Origin: an uncultured Lachnospiraceae bacterium
Lineage (GTDB): Bacteria > Bacillota > Clostridia > Lachnospirales > Lachnospiraceae
Assembly (NCBI GenBank): GCA_910586755.1
Contig: CAJUJM010000094.1
Location: forward strand, 1-49,399
Reading direction: 5' to 3'
Length of the DNA stretch: 49,399 bases
Shown here: piece by piece, positions 1 through 8,607 of the stretch
How the letters are laid out: every line of letters starts with the position of its first letter
How positions within the stretch are numbered: the first letter of the stretch is position 1
Notes under the pieces: model-generated
Database searches by the model: none
Told to the model about the DNA's origin: nothing
Seen by the model: only the letters and a program-made list of their open reading frames with translations
Translations under genes and position numbers: made by a program

Positions 1-1
1 G

Positions 2-217
2 ATCCTGAATACCATTTTGGAGGAGCTGATAGAAACAGTGTCCAACAGCCGTCAGGCAGAAAAGTGTATCCGCTACATTATTCAAAAACGCTATAATGAA
101 AATTGGCAATATCAAGAGAAAATCCAATCAGAATACCGTTCCTTTGTTCGTAATTTCGGAAAAATCATTTTTAGCCGCCGGGCTATTGTAACCGAACAGT
201 TCCAGGTAAAAAAGTAG
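2..217 (+). CDS. C-terminal fragment of an unidentified protein (5' truncated by window edge)
   Basis: The reading frame is open to the left edge and ends in TAG at 215-217, so only the last 71 residues of a longer protein are visible. They are polar and probably helical, rich in Glu, Arg, Tyr and Gln, and show no membrane segment or motif I recognise. An in-frame TTG at 17 has no convincing ribosome binding site and is unlikely to be the start. The gene ends 19 bases before the next one, whose ribosome binding site is in that gap, so the two are probably co-transcribed. I cannot assign a function. Confidence 0.55.
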   Translation: MLNTILEELIETVSNSRQAEKCIRYIIQKRYNENWQYQEKIQSEYRSFVRNFGKIIFSRRAIVTEQFQVKK

Positions 218-236
218 GCCGGTATAGGAGGAAGAT

Positions 237-1118
237 ATGAATACAATTCTGAGAAAGTGGGCGGCAGGGATTGAGATTGGTTACATATTGGTTGCCATCA
301 TCCTGACCGATTTGGGAATCGGGACAGAACCTCTCCTTACCTTCTCCATACAGGGAATAGAAGTGGGAAGATATGTTCATGAAATGGTCCTTTTAACCGG
401 CTTTACCCTGATGTGGCTGTGTCTTGGCCAGACAGTCTTTTCCTGTCTGGCCCAAAAGAGACGTCCGGATGGGAAGGAGCTGTTAGCCGGGGGAATGTTT
501 GCAGGATTCCTGGGGGTTTTATGTCTGAAGCATGGGGCAGGAAAGGAGGCAGCTAATGCGTTTTTTGCCGCCTGCCTGTTTCAGGCAGGTGGATATCTGT
601 TTGTACGGAAAAATCCCAAACCTTCCCAAGAAGATGAAGACTGGGAGACAGAACTTAGGTGGAAGGACGATTCTGTCTATGTTCCTGCTCTGCTGAAAGA
701 CATTGAAGATAATATGTTGAAAAAGAGAACCGCCCATATGCTGTATACCTATGTATACGGAGCGCAGAAATATAAGAGGCGGTACTATCTGTTTACCTGG
801 CTTACAGTAGCGCTGCCTGCCCTGGTGGTTTTTCTTAACAGCTTTGGGAGCAGCCAGAATATGACAGTGCGGGCCGCTGTTTCCCTCTGCTCTCTGGCAG
901 CTGCAGTTGTATCCGGAATTGCCGGCAGTGTCAAGGCAAAAGAATCCTGGGTGCGTTACCGGAAATACTGTGAAAGGGTAAAGAGAGAGCTGTTTTTGTA
1001 TTCTATGGAAAAGACAGAAGGAGATGTCCGGGAAAAAGAGATAAAATTAGCGAAGAAATTAGAAGAGATTTATAAACAGGAAGGAGTAAACTGGGGGGAA
1101 TTGCGGGAAGAAGAATGA
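237..1118 (+). CDS. Membrane protein with C-terminal DUF4231/SLATT-like domain
   Basis: A 293-residue membrane protein whose ATG follows AGGAGG. Four hydrophobic stretches lie in the first 125 residues (about 12-28, 46-70, 82-97, 104-121), then a charged linker. A second module at about 155-280 has two adjacent helices (about 187-203 and 213-232) followed by a W-x-x-Y-R...E...K-R-E-x-x-x-Y pattern. Two helices followed by this amphipathic pattern are typical of DUF4231 and related SLATT proteins. The SLATT group is known mainly as predicted membrane effectors beside nucleotide-signalling genes. No such partner is visible here, although the upstream gene is cut. The assignment rests on pattern recognition, and the four extra N-terminal helices are unusual. 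Confidence 0.6.
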   Translation: MNTILRKWAAGIEIGYILVAIILTDLGIGTEPLLTFSIQGIEVGRYVHEMVLLTGFTLMWLCLGQTVFSCLAQKRRPDGKELLAGGMFAGFLGVLCLKHGAGKEAANAFFAACLFQAGGYLFVRKNPKPSQEDEDWETELRWKDDSVYVPALLKDIEDNMLKKRTAHMLYTYVYGAQKYKRRYYLFTWLTVALPALVVFLNSFGSSQNMTVRAAVSLCSLAAAVVSGIAGSVKAKESWVRYRKYCERVKRELFLYSMEKTEGDVREKEIKLAKKLEEIYKQEGVNWGELREEE

Positions 1119-1148
1119 TAACAAGGCGTTAAGTCTTATACCTGAGGC

Positions 1149-1177
1149 TTGTATTTAAAAAGAATCAGAGCTATAAT
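1149..1177 (+). promoter_or_regulatory. Promoter of the Mrp operon
   Basis: TTGTAT (1149-1154), a 17-base spacer and a perfect TATAAT (1172-1177) lie 34 bases before the first Mrp gene. A GGGAGGAG ribosome binding site lies just before the ATG at 1211. No other good promoter is visible before 10.5 kb, which supports one long Mrp transcript. Confidence 0.7.
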
Positions 1178-1210
1178 AGCAGGAAATGGTTAATTGGGAG
1201 GAGTGGCCCC

Positions 1211-1690
1211 ATGAGTTTCCTGATTTTTGCAGTGTGGCTGATATTAAACGGAAAAGTGACGGCAGAGATCTGCCTCTTTGGCGTGGTGATATCAGCGGCG
1301 CTGCTTGTTTTTATGTGTAAGTTTATGGATTACAGTTTAAAAAAAGAGCTGCTTGTGTGGGGACTGGTTCCCTTTTTTTTCCGGTATATCTGGGTGCTGG
1401 TGGAGGAGATCGTAAAAGCCAATGTCTGCGTGCTGCGGCTGATTTTAACGCCGGGCCTGGAGCCGGAACCGGCTCTTATCTATTTTGATACCGGATTAAA
1501 AAGCGGAACAGCGAAAATGATATTGGCCAATTCCATTACCCTGACTCCGGGAACCATTACCGTGTCGGTGGAGGGAGAACGGTTCTGCGTCCACTGCCTG
1601 GATCTGGAGCTGGCAGAAGGGCTGGAGGATTCGGTATTTGTAAAGCTTCTGGAAGAGATGGAGGAAAAGAAAGAGAGATGGGGATGTTAA
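1211..1690 (+). CDS. mrpE: Mrp antiporter subunit E (MnhE/MrpE)
   Basis: A 159-residue protein of the MnhE family, a small subunit of Mrp-type Na+(K+)/H+ antiporters in the cytoplasmic membrane. Hydrophobic helices fill the N-terminal third. A soluble C-terminal part contains the family's SITLTPGT element at about residue 110. The length matches the family. It is the first gene of the operon and overlaps mrpF by 13 bases. Leading with E rather than A differs from the A-B-C-D-E-F-G order of Bacillus, but occurs in clostridial and thermophile Mrp clusters. In known systems MrpE supports assembly and activity rather than forming the main ion path. Confidence 0.9.
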   Translation: MSFLIFAVWLILNGKVTAEICLFGVVISAALLVFMCKFMDYSLKKELLVWGLVPFFFRYIWVLVEEIVKANVCVLRLILTPGLEPEPALIYFDTGLKSGTAKMILANSITLTPGTITVSVEGERFCVHCLDLELAEGLEDSVFVKLLEEMEEKKERWGC

Positions 1691-2061
1691 AACCAGCCTG
1701 TCAAGGGCTGTTATTAGGAGCTATGCTTGTTCTGGCAGTGCTGATTATTTTCAGCATTATCCGATCCGTTCTGGGGCCAAAAATCTCGGATCGGATTATT
1801 GCGGTGAATATGACAGGAACCATGATTATTATGGTGATTGCAGTGCTGTCTGTATACCTGGATGAAAATTATCTGGCAGATATTTGCCTGATTTATGCCA
1901 TGATAAGCTTTTTGGGAGTGGTGGTGCTGTGTAAAGTATACACTGGCGCATATTTGAGAGAAAAGCATATGAAGGCCAATCTGGACGCAGTGGAAGATAA
2001 CTTAAACCGTCAGGGCCTGGATTTGGAATTTGCCGGTAAGGAAGAGGAGGACAGGAGATGA
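1678..2061 (+). CDS. mrpF: Mrp antiporter subunit F (MnhF/MrpF)
   Basis: A 127-residue subunit with three hydrophobic helices and the family hallmark of a first helix followed by R-x-x-x-G-P-x-x-x-D-R (IRSVLGPKISDRI, about residues 28-40). The family core is about 90 residues, and this copy adds a charged tail of about 30 rich in Asp and Glu. The ATG at 1678 overlaps the end of mrpE, and an in-frame ATG at 1684 is an alternative. The stop overlaps the next start as ATGA, indicating translational coupling. Confidence 0.88.
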   Translation: MGMLKPACQGLLLGAMLVLAVLIIFSIIRSVLGPKISDRIIAVNMTGTMIIMVIAVLSVYLDENYLADICLIYAMISFLGVVVLCKVYTGAYLREKHMKANLDAVEDNLNRQGLDLEFAGKEEEDRR

Positions 2062-2432
2062 CGGTAAAGTGGATACAATTTGCGGCAGCCGCTCTTTTGC
2101 TGCTGTCCGGCCTGGTATTTATGATCCTGGCAGTGTTTGGAGTCAACAAGTTTGACAGGGCCCTAAACCGGATGCATGCGGCGGCTATGGGAGACACCCT
2201 GGGGATTTTATTTGTGATTCTGGGGCTTGTCGTGTTAAGAGGAATCTCTATGGATTCGTTAAAGCTGATTTTAGTCATTGCATTTTTCTGGATTGCCTCC
2301 CCGGTGTCGGGCCATATGATCAGCAGACTGGAAGCTATGACAGACGAGGATCTGGGGGAGCTTGCGGTGATTCATCATGACAAAGAGAAAAAAGACGGAG
2401 GCCAGGAAGATACCCTGGACAAAGGAGTGTAG
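2058..2432 (+). CDS. mrpG: Mrp antiporter subunit G (MnhG/MrpG)
   Basis: A 124-residue MnhG-family membrane subunit. It has three hydrophobic helices and the family's RMHAA-x-x-x-D-T-L-G signature (about residues 38-50), followed by an acidic and lysine-rich C-terminal tail. The start codon shares bases with the mrpF stop (ATGA), and the stop is two bases before the next gene. F and G are small accessory membrane subunits needed for a stable antiporter complex in characterised Mrp systems. Confidence 0.9.
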   Translation: MTVKWIQFAAAALLLLSGLVFMILAVFGVNKFDRALNRMHAAAMGDTLGILFVILGLVVLRGISMDSLKLILVIAFFWIASPVSGHMISRLEAMTDEDLGELAVIHHDKEKKDGGQEDTLDKGV

Positions 2433-2434
2433 AA

Positions 2435-2701
2435 ATGAGAGTATTTGAGGGGATTTTGCTTCTGTGTCTGATTATCTGTGCCGTGTCAGTGGCTTTTACC
2501 AAAGACTTGCTGACCTCCATTGTGATTTTTATGTCTTACAGCCTGATTATGTGCGTGATCTGGGTGCTCCTACAGTCGCCGGATCTGGCCATTACCGAGG
2601 CAGCGGTGGGAGCTGGGGTTACCAGTATTTTATTCTTTGTAATGCTGAAGAAAATCCGCGCTATCCGAAAGGAGGACGGCCATGAGCAGGATGAAAAATA
2701 A
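2435..2701 (+). CDS. Stand-alone DUF4040 subunit (MbhD-like, MrpA C-terminal segment)
   Basis: An 88-residue protein with about three hydrophobic helices and the motif P-D-L-A-I-T-E-A-A-V-G-A-G near residue 50. That motif is typical of the DUF4040/MbhD module, which in canonical MrpA is fused behind the ND5-like antiporter domain. Here it is a separate gene, as in membrane-bound hydrogenase-type (Mbh) and split Mrp systems. The conserved Glu in the ITEAA motif is expected to lie on the ion path. The gene overlaps the following one by 20 bases. Confidence 0.85.
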   Translation: MRVFEGILLLCLIICAVSVAFTKDLLTSIVIFMSYSLIMCVIWVLLQSPDLAITEAAVGAGVTSILFFVMLKKIRAIRKEDGHEQDEK

Positions 2702-3653
2702 CTACGAAAACAGCAGATTTATGAAATTTAAGCGGTGGGTAGACGGAGAGACGGATTTACTAATGAATACTATGGAGATTGTTCCGGCAAAAGAACCCGA
2801 ATCCAAAAGCTTCAAAGAAGCCTCTAAAGCCTGTTCCGGCGAAAAAAGGGAGAGAACCGCGCCGGTTTTCTCAGAAGGCAGGGGCCTTTTATACTTCCGC
2901 CGGTTCTACCAGACTGTGTCAGTGCTGTTGTGCAGCGGGATTATTTTTGTCCTTTTATGGACGGTAGCCTACCTTCCCTCCTTTGGAAATGCAGGAAATC
3001 CCGACAATAATGAGGTGTCCGCCCGTTACATTGAGCAGGGGCTTCAGGAGACGGGAGCCGTCAATATTGTTACCGGTATGATTCTGGACTACCGGGCTTT
3101 TGACACATTTGGAGAATCCTGTGTGCTGTTTATTGCCTCCTGCTGTGTGCTGGTCCTTCTTCGGATTGATGCCGCAGACGGAGATCAGAAGGCTAAGAAA
3201 CGGCTGGCTGAGGCCAACGACCGGATCTATGAACCAAAAAATGATGTGATTCTTCAAAAATGTGCCTGTATCCTGGTGCCTGTTATCCTGGTATTTGGCA
3301 TTTACATTGTTTTAAATGGCCATCTGTCCCCGGGAGGAGGCTTCTCCGGAGGGGCAGTGCTGGGATCCGGATTGATCTTATATCTCAATGCCTTTGGATT
3401 TGAAAGAACCCAGCAGATTTTTACGGAAAAGGTGTATCGGAGAGTCACCCTCTGCGCCCTGACTTTTTATTGCCTGGCCAAGAGCTATTCCTTCTTTACA
3501 GGGGCCAACCATTTGGAAAGCGGGATCCCTCTGGGAACGCCGGGAGCAATCTTAAGCAGCGGCCTGATTCTGCCTTTAAATATCTGTGTAGGCCTGGTGG
3601 TGGCCTGTACCATGTACGCCTTTTATACCCTGTTTCGGAAAGGGGGAATGTAA
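2682..3653 (+). CDS. mrpB: MbhE-like and MrpB fusion subunit
   Basis: A 323-residue protein longer than ordinary MrpB (about 140). Residues 1-70 are polar and Lys/Glu rich. A helix near 80-97 is followed by a loop with NEVSARYIEQGLQETGAVN and V-T-x-x-x-x-D-Y-R-A-F-D-T-x-G-E, the signature of the MbhE/MrpA C-terminal module. The second half (about 190-323) is MnhB-like, with N-G-H-x-S-P-G-G-G-F-x-G-G near residue 210. The gene therefore joins two modules that are separate in most Mrp clusters. It sits between DUF4040 and mrpC, keeping the module order expected from MrpA C-terminus to MrpB. The start overlaps the upstream gene. Confidence 0.85.
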   Translation: MSRMKNNYENSRFMKFKRWVDGETDLLMNTMEIVPAKEPESKSFKEASKACSGEKRERTAPVFSEGRGLLYFRRFYQTVSVLLCSGIIFVLLWTVAYLPSFGNAGNPDNNEVSARYIEQGLQETGAVNIVTGMILDYRAFDTFGESCVLFIASCCVLVLLRIDAADGDQKAKKRLAEANDRIYEPKNDVILQKCACILVPVILVFGIYIVLNGHLSPGGGFSGGAVLGSGLILYLNAFGFERTQQIFTEKVYRRVTLCALTFYCLAKSYSFFTGANHLESGIPLGTPGAILSSGLILPLNICVGLVVACTMYAFYTLFRKGGM

Positions 3654-3654
3654 G

Positions 3655-4029
3655 ATGGAAGCGCTCTTTACCAACCTGGAAGAAACGGTTTCCATCATTC
3701 TCTTTGGTATTGGATTTACCATGCTTTTGCTTCACAGGAACCTGATTAAAAAGATTATGGGTATGAACATTATGGACACGGCAGTGTATCTGTTTCTGGC
3801 CGCAAAAGGCTATATAAAGGGGCGGATGGTACCCATTGTAACAGACGGAATTCAGGATGTTTCCGCCTATATTAACCCGGTTCCCAGCGGCCTGGTGCTT
3901 ACGGGAATTGTAGTGTCAGTCAGTACCACGGCCCTGATGCTGGCCCTGACCATCCGCCTGTATGAGAGGTACGGATCCCTGGATTTGGATCAGATTTTAA
4001 TGCGGGCAAAAGAGGAGGAGAGAGGATGA
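3655..4029 (+). CDS. mrpC: Mrp antiporter subunit C (MnhC, NuoK-like)
   Basis: A 124-residue NuoK-like subunit with three hydrophobic helices. It has family features such as G-x-x-L-L-x-R-N-L-I-K near residue 30 and the D-P-V/N-P-V-P-x-x-L-x-L-T-G-I-V-V element near residue 75. MrpC is homologous to complex I subunit NuoK and provides part of the lateral ion pathway. The stop overlaps the next start (ATGA at 4026-4029). Spacing after the B fusion is one base. Confidence 0.9.
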   Translation: MEALFTNLEETVSIILFGIGFTMLLLHRNLIKKIMGMNIMDTAVYLFLAAKGYIKGRMVPIVTDGIQDVSAYINPVPSGLVLTGIVVSVSTTALMLALTIRLYERYGSLDLDQILMRAKEEERG

Positions 4030-5525
4030 GCTTTGTACAAAATTTCCCCTTCTTTTCCATTATTATTGCCATGTTTTCCGGGATTATTTCCTCTGTTCTG
4101 TCCGGCAAAAAAGCCAGAAATCTAACGTTTGGAGCCATTCTGATGATCCTGATTTTGTCGGCGGGGGTGTTGTATTTTTGCAATGAGCAGGGGAGTTATA
4201 CTTATATGATGGGCCATTTTCCGGCTCCCTGGGGAAACGAGATCCGGGCCGGAGTTCTAGAAGGGCTGACGGCAGTGTTTTTCTGCCTGGTGATGCTTCT
4301 TTCCGTGCTGGGGGGCATGAGGCATACAGAGCAGGATATAGAAGGCTCCAAACATAATCTGTTTTATATTATGGTAGATTTGATGCTCAGCTCCCTGCTG
4401 GCCCTGATTTATACCAACGATTTGTTTACGGCTTACGTATTTGTGGAGATCAATACCATTGCCGGCTGCGGTATGATTATGATCCGTCAAAAGGGACGCA
4501 GTCTGTCCTCGGCAATCCGGTATATGATTCTCAGCCAGCTGGGTTCGGGCCTGTTTCTTATTGGATTAAGCCTTCTGTATGATGTAACCGGCCATCTTTT
4601 AATGAGTCCTGCCAAAGAGGCAGTGGCGGCTATAGAGGCTGCCGGAAGCTACGGGATTCCCATGCTGGTGATTATGGCGGTTATCAGTGTGGGACTGGCC
4701 ATTAAAAGCGGCTTATACCCCTTTCATTACTGGATTCCGGATACCTACGGATACGCCACTCCCGCAGCAAGCGCCATTCTCTCAGGACTGGTATCCAAGG
4801 GATATATTTTCCTGCTAATCAAGATTTTTTACCGGGTGCTGGGACGGGAAAATGTAATTGCCAGCCAGATTATCAATGTCCTCTTTATGTTTGGCCTGGC
4901 AGGGATGGTAATGGGCTCCCTTCACGCCATACTGGAGCGGGATATGCGGCGGATGATCGCCTTTTCTTCTGTGGCCCAGATTGGGTATATTTATATGGGA
5001 ATCGGACTGGGAACTCAGGCCGGAATGGTTGCGGCAATCTTTCATATTTTTACCCACTCCGCCACCAAAGCGCTTTTGTTTATCAGTGCAGTTGGACTTT
5101 ATGAGGTATCTGGGAACCGGAAGGACTATAAGAGCCTCAGAGGATCCGGCTACCGCAATCCCCTGGCCGGAATCGGTTTTGGCATCGGCGCTTTATCCAT
5201 GGTAGGTTTCCCCATGTTGTCAGGGTTTATTTCCAAACTTTTGTTTGCCACATCTGCCCTGCAAAGCCCCACGAAAATGCTCCCCACTCTCATTGTGCTG
5301 GCCATCAGTACCGTGCTTAATGCGGTATATTTCCTGCGGATGGTTATTACCATTTACTCTATCCCCAAGGAAGAAGAAAAGAGGATGGAAGAGGGGAAGA
5401 TCCTGGCGGGAAGCTGGAATCTCAGGCTTGCAATCGCCTGTTTTATTCTGCTTAATTTGACTCTTGGTTTATTTTCCCAGCCTATTGTAAAAGCAATCGG
5501 GGACGGATTGACCATGTTCACATAA
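4026..5525 (+). CDS. mrpD: Antiporter-like subunit 1 of 4 (MrpD family)
   Basis: A 499-residue ND2/ND4/ND5-like protein with about 14 hydrophobic helices. Residues typical of proton-pumping antiporter-like subunits are visible: Glu in the fifth helix (YVFVEIN), Lys in GLAIKSGLYPFHYW, a further Lys in LSGLVSKGY, and Lys in the late helix motif GFPMLSGFISK. Its position directly after mrpC matches mrpD of canonical operons. A 26-base gap with an AAAGGAG site separates it from the next gene. It is expected to work with the other three homologues downstream in one membrane complex. Confidence 0.88.
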   Translation: MSFVQNFPFFSIIIAMFSGIISSVLSGKKARNLTFGAILMILILSAGVLYFCNEQGSYTYMMGHFPAPWGNEIRAGVLEGLTAVFFCLVMLLSVLGGMRHTEQDIEGSKHNLFYIMVDLMLSSLLALIYTNDLFTAYVFVEINTIAGCGMIMIRQKGRSLSSAIRYMILSQLGSGLFLIGLSLLYDVTGHLLMSPAKEAVAAIEAAGSYGIPMLVIMAVISVGLAIKSGLYPFHYWIPDTYGYATPAASAILSGLVSKGYIFLLIKIFYRVLGRENVIASQIINVLFMFGLAGMVMGSLHAILERDMRRMIAFSSVAQIGYIYMGIGLGTQAGMVAAIFHIFTHSATKALLFISAVGLYEVSGNRKDYKSLRGSGYRNPLAGIGFGIGALSMVGFPMLSGFISKLLFATSALQSPTKMLPTLIVLAISTVLNAVYFLRMVITIYSIPKEEEKRMEEGKILAGSWNLRLAIACFILLNLTLGLFSQPIVKAIGDGLTMFT

Positions 5526-5551
5526 ATCAAAACAAAGGAGTACCAGAAATT

Positions 5552-7060
5552 ATGTTTCATATGGAACAACATCTGCATTTGATTTTTCCGGTGATTCTGC
5601 CTGTAATAGCCGGAGCGGCACTGCTTGTAGGAAAACCATTTAGAGAGGATAAACGGGCTGGAAGAATGGTTCTTTTGTCAGCTCTGGGACTGGAGCTTGT
5701 ACTGGTAGCGCAGGCTCTTATAAAAGGCGGCGGGATGGTTCTCTGGCGACTTACCGGGGCTATGGATTTAGTCTTTCAGATAGATGAAATTTCTGTTCTT
5801 TTTGCCGCATTAACTTCTGCAGTCTGGCTTTTGGTAGGGATTTACGGGATCTCTTATATGTCCCATGAACACCGGGAAAACCAGTTCTTTGGATGGTATT
5901 TAATTGTTTTAGGGGTGCTCATCGGGCTGGATTTTTCCGGAAACCTTCTTACCATGTATGTATTTTATGAGCTGATGACCCTAACTTCCCTGCCTCTGGT
6001 GCTCCATGAGAGAACCCACCAGGCAGTAATGGCAGGGTTAAAATATCTCTTTTATTCCATAGCCGGCGCATTTTTAGCCCTGTTTGGCATCTTTTTTCTG
6101 GCGGGAATCACAGAGAGCCTGGCCTTTACGCCGGGAGGCGTGATGTCCCGGGAAATAATTGCAGGCAAAGAGGGACTTTTTCTGGCGGCGGTGCTCTGTA
6201 TGCTCATTGGCTTTGGGGCCAAGGCCGGAATGTTTCCTCTCCATGGCTGGCTTCCTACGGCCCATCCGGAAGCTCCGGCCCCTGCCAGCGCGGTACTGTC
6301 GGGAATCATTACCAAATCCGGTGTGATGGCGGTAATTCGTGTGGTATTTTATATTGTGGGACCGGATCACATTCGGGGAACCTGGGTGCAGAATGTATGG
6401 ATTTTGTTAAGCCTTTTAACGGTATTTATGGGATCTATGCTGGCATATAAAGAGCCGGTATTAAAGAAGCGCCTGGCCTATTCTACAGTCAGTCAGGTGT
6501 CCTACATCCTGTTTGGGCTAAGTGTGCTGAATCCGCTTGCATTTGCCGGAGCCCTGTCCCATGTGGTGTTCCATTCCCTGATTAAAAACGCCCTGTTTTT
6601 ATGTTCCGGAGCCGTGATTACTGTCACAGGCCGGAAGCGGGCCGGTGAGATGAGAGGACTGGGAAAGATTATGCCCAAAACTCTCTTTTGCTATACGATT
6701 GTTTCATTGGGACTGGTGGGGATTCCACCCTTATGCGGCTTTGTAAGCAAGTGGTATCTGGCGGCCGGGGCCCTGTCCTCGGATACTGGAGTATGGAGCT
6801 TTTTAGGACCAGTGGTGTTGTTAATCAGCGCTCTTTTGACAGCAGGATATTTGCTTCCCATAAGTTTAAATGGCTTCTTTCCGGGTGAGGAAACACCATG
6901 GGGGGATACCTGTATCCCCGAAGAACAAGGCAAAAAGAAGGAAGCTTCTCTTAACATGCTGCTTCCTATCGGGATCCTTACCGCCGGTACAGTCCTGTTT
7001 GGTATATTCCCTCAGAGCTTTTTTCACACGCTTTTCGGGATTGCAGAAAGGGTATTTTAA
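5552..7060 (+). CDS. Antiporter-like subunit 2 of 4 (MrpD/ND4-like)
   Basis: A 502-residue homologue of the preceding gene with the same multi-helix architecture. Key positions are present: Glu in VFYELMT, Lys in GFGAKAGMFPLHGW, Lys in SGIITKSG, and Lys in GIPPLCGFVSKW. The start at 5552 follows AAAGGAG; ATG at 5561 is a possible alternative. The stop is 11 bases before the third copy. The PLHGWLP-x-A-H-x-x-A-P-A-P-A-S motif is that of the MrpD/NuoM group. Whether it substitutes for the ND5-like half of MrpA cannot be told by eye. Confidence 0.85.
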   Translation: MFHMEQHLHLIFPVILPVIAGAALLVGKPFREDKRAGRMVLLSALGLELVLVAQALIKGGGMVLWRLTGAMDLVFQIDEISVLFAALTSAVWLLVGIYGISYMSHEHRENQFFGWYLIVLGVLIGLDFSGNLLTMYVFYELMTLTSLPLVLHERTHQAVMAGLKYLFYSIAGAFLALFGIFFLAGITESLAFTPGGVMSREIIAGKEGLFLAAVLCMLIGFGAKAGMFPLHGWLPTAHPEAPAPASAVLSGIITKSGVMAVIRVVFYIVGPDHIRGTWVQNVWILLSLLTVFMGSMLAYKEPVLKKRLAYSTVSQVSYILFGLSVLNPLAFAGALSHVVFHSLIKNALFLCSGAVITVTGRKRAGEMRGLGKIMPKTLFCYTIVSLGLVGIPPLCGFVSKWYLAAGALSSDTGVWSFLGPVVLLISALLTAGYLLPISLNGFFPGEETPWGDTCIPEEQGKKKEASLNMLLPIGILTAGTVLFGIFPQSFFHTLFGIAERVF

Positions 7061-7071
7061 GGGAGGCGTCT

Positions 7072-8607
7072 ATGAAAGAGTTGATGTTGGCGGCTCCTGT
7101 GTTTCTGCCCCTTGCAGGTGGAGCGGTGCTTTTAACCTTGTCAGGAAGGCAAAAGGATAGTCCTGCAATAAAAATTGTTTCAGGGGCATTTACTCTGGGA
7201 GTCAGTCTGGTGATTTTCTGGCTGTTAGGCAGAAAACCGGAGGACGGTCTGGTACTGTTCCGGCTGTATGGAAGCCTGACTGTAAAGTTTCAAATGGATG
7301 CCATGGGAAGCGTTTTTTTAAGCCTTATTGGCTTTTTATGGCCTCTTGCAACCCTTTATGCTTTTGAATATATGAAGCATGAAGAGAGAAAGCCTGCATT
7401 TTTTGCTTACTATCTGATGACATACGGAATTACGGCGGGAATTGCGCTGGCAGGGAATTTGGTAACCTTGTATTTGTTTTATGAAATGCTGACTTTGGTA
7501 ACATTCCCTCTGGTACTTCACCCAATGACCAAGGAGGCCCAGAGGGCCAGCCGGAAATACCTTTATTATTCTATCAGCGGGGCGGCCTTCGCTTTTATAG
7601 GGCTGGTATTCCTCTTAAGCTATTCTGCAACCGGAACTACGGAATTTATAGCAGGAGGAAATTTAAATATCCAGGCGGCCCGGGGACAGAAGAACCTGCT
7701 TTTGCTGGCGTATGTACTGGCATTTTTTGGATTTGGCGTAAAAGCGGCCCTGTTTCCGGTCCATGGATGGCTGCCTAAGGCCACAGTGGCGCCTACTCCT
7801 GTTACTGCGCTTTTACATGCAGTGGCAGTGGTAAAATCCGGCGCTTTTGCAATTCTCCGCCTGACCTATTTCAGCTATGGGACTGCATTTTTAAAGGGAA
7901 CCTGGGCCCAGTGGGTGGTACTGGCGGCGACGATCATTACCATTGCCTTTGGTTCTACCATGGCAGTGCGGGAAACACACTGGAAGCGGCGTCTGGCCTA
8001 TTCTACTATCAGTAATTTGTCTTATATTTTATTTGGAGCCGCCCTGATGTCGCCTTTGGGAATCATGGCGTCTCTCTGCCATCTTATGGCCCATGCTTTC
8101 ATGAAAATATGCTCCTTTTTCTGCGCCGGAGCAGTGATGCACCAGACCGGGAAAACCTTTGTCTATGAGCTGAACGGATTGGGGAAAAAGATGCCGGTAA
8201 CCTTTGCCTGCCTGACTATTGCCAGCCTTTCTCTTATGGGAATCCCGCTGTTTGCCGGATTCATCAGCAAATGGAATCTGATTCAGGCCGCCTTTTTGCT
8301 GGGATCAGACTGGACAAAAGGAGCTGGAATGGGGTGGATCCTCCCCTTTATTGGAGCTGGCGTTATCCTTTATTCGGCTCTTATGACTGGGATCTATATG
8401 CTGACTGTACTGGTAAGAGCCTATTTCCCCAAAGAAATTTCGGAAGATCCGGGCAGTGACGAGACAGAGGAAAGGATTACCGATCCAGGGTGGAAGATGC
8501 TCCTTCCCCTATTGATTTTTGCTGCAGTGATTCTGCTTATGGGGCTGAATTCAGAAGCTTTTTTGAGGATGGATCTATTAAGGCAGATTGGAGGTGCCAT
8601 AGGATGA
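7072..8607 (+). CDS. Antiporter-like subunit 3 of 4 (MrpD/ND4-like)
   Basis: A 511-residue antiporter-like protein behind a GGGAGG site. Conserved charged positions are Glu in LFYEMLT, Lys in GFGVKAALFPVHGW, Lys in VVKSGAF and Lys in GIPLFAGFISKW. The motif after the Trp is LPKATVAPTPVTALLHA instead of the LP-x-A-H-P-x-A-P-A-P-A-S of its neighbours. A TPVTALLHA-type loop is closer to the ND5/MrpA N-terminal group, so this copy is a candidate for the MrpA-like role. Its TGA overlaps the next ATG (ATGA at 8604-8607). Confidence 0.85.
   Translation: MKELMLAAPVFLPLAGGAVLLTLSGRQKDSPAIKIVSGAFTLGVSLVIFWLLGRKPEDGLVLFRLYGSLTVKFQMDAMGSVFLSLIGFLWPLATLYAFEYMKHEERKPAFFAYYLMTYGITAGIALAGNLVTLYLFYEMLTLVTFPLVLHPMTKEAQRASRKYLYYSISGAAFAFIGLVFLLSYSATGTTEFIAGGNLNIQAARGQKNLLLLAYVLAFFGFGVKAALFPVHGWLPKATVAPTPVTALLHAVAVVKSGAFAILRLTYFSYGTAFLKGTWAQWVVLAATIITIAFGSTMAVRETHWKRRLAYSTISNLSYILFGAALMSPLGIMASLCHLMAHAFMKICSFFCAGAVMHQTGKTFVYELNGLGKKMPVTFACLTIASLSLMGIPLFAGFISKWNLIQAAFLLGSDWTKGAGMGWILPFIGAGVILYSALMTGIYMLTVLVRAYFPKEISEDPGSDETEERITDPGWKMLLPLLIFAAVILLMGLNSEAFLRMDLLRQIGGAIG

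Noticed and set aside
237..1118. Calling the DUF4231-like gene part of a CBASS-type defence system
   Set aside because: No nucleotidyltransferase or other sensor gene is visible; the link remains a question for the flanking sequence.
8490..8603. Longer start for the fourth antiporter-like subunit
   Set aside because: It would lie wholly inside the third subunit gene and has no ribosome binding site, whereas 8604 has GGAGGTG and ATGA coupling.
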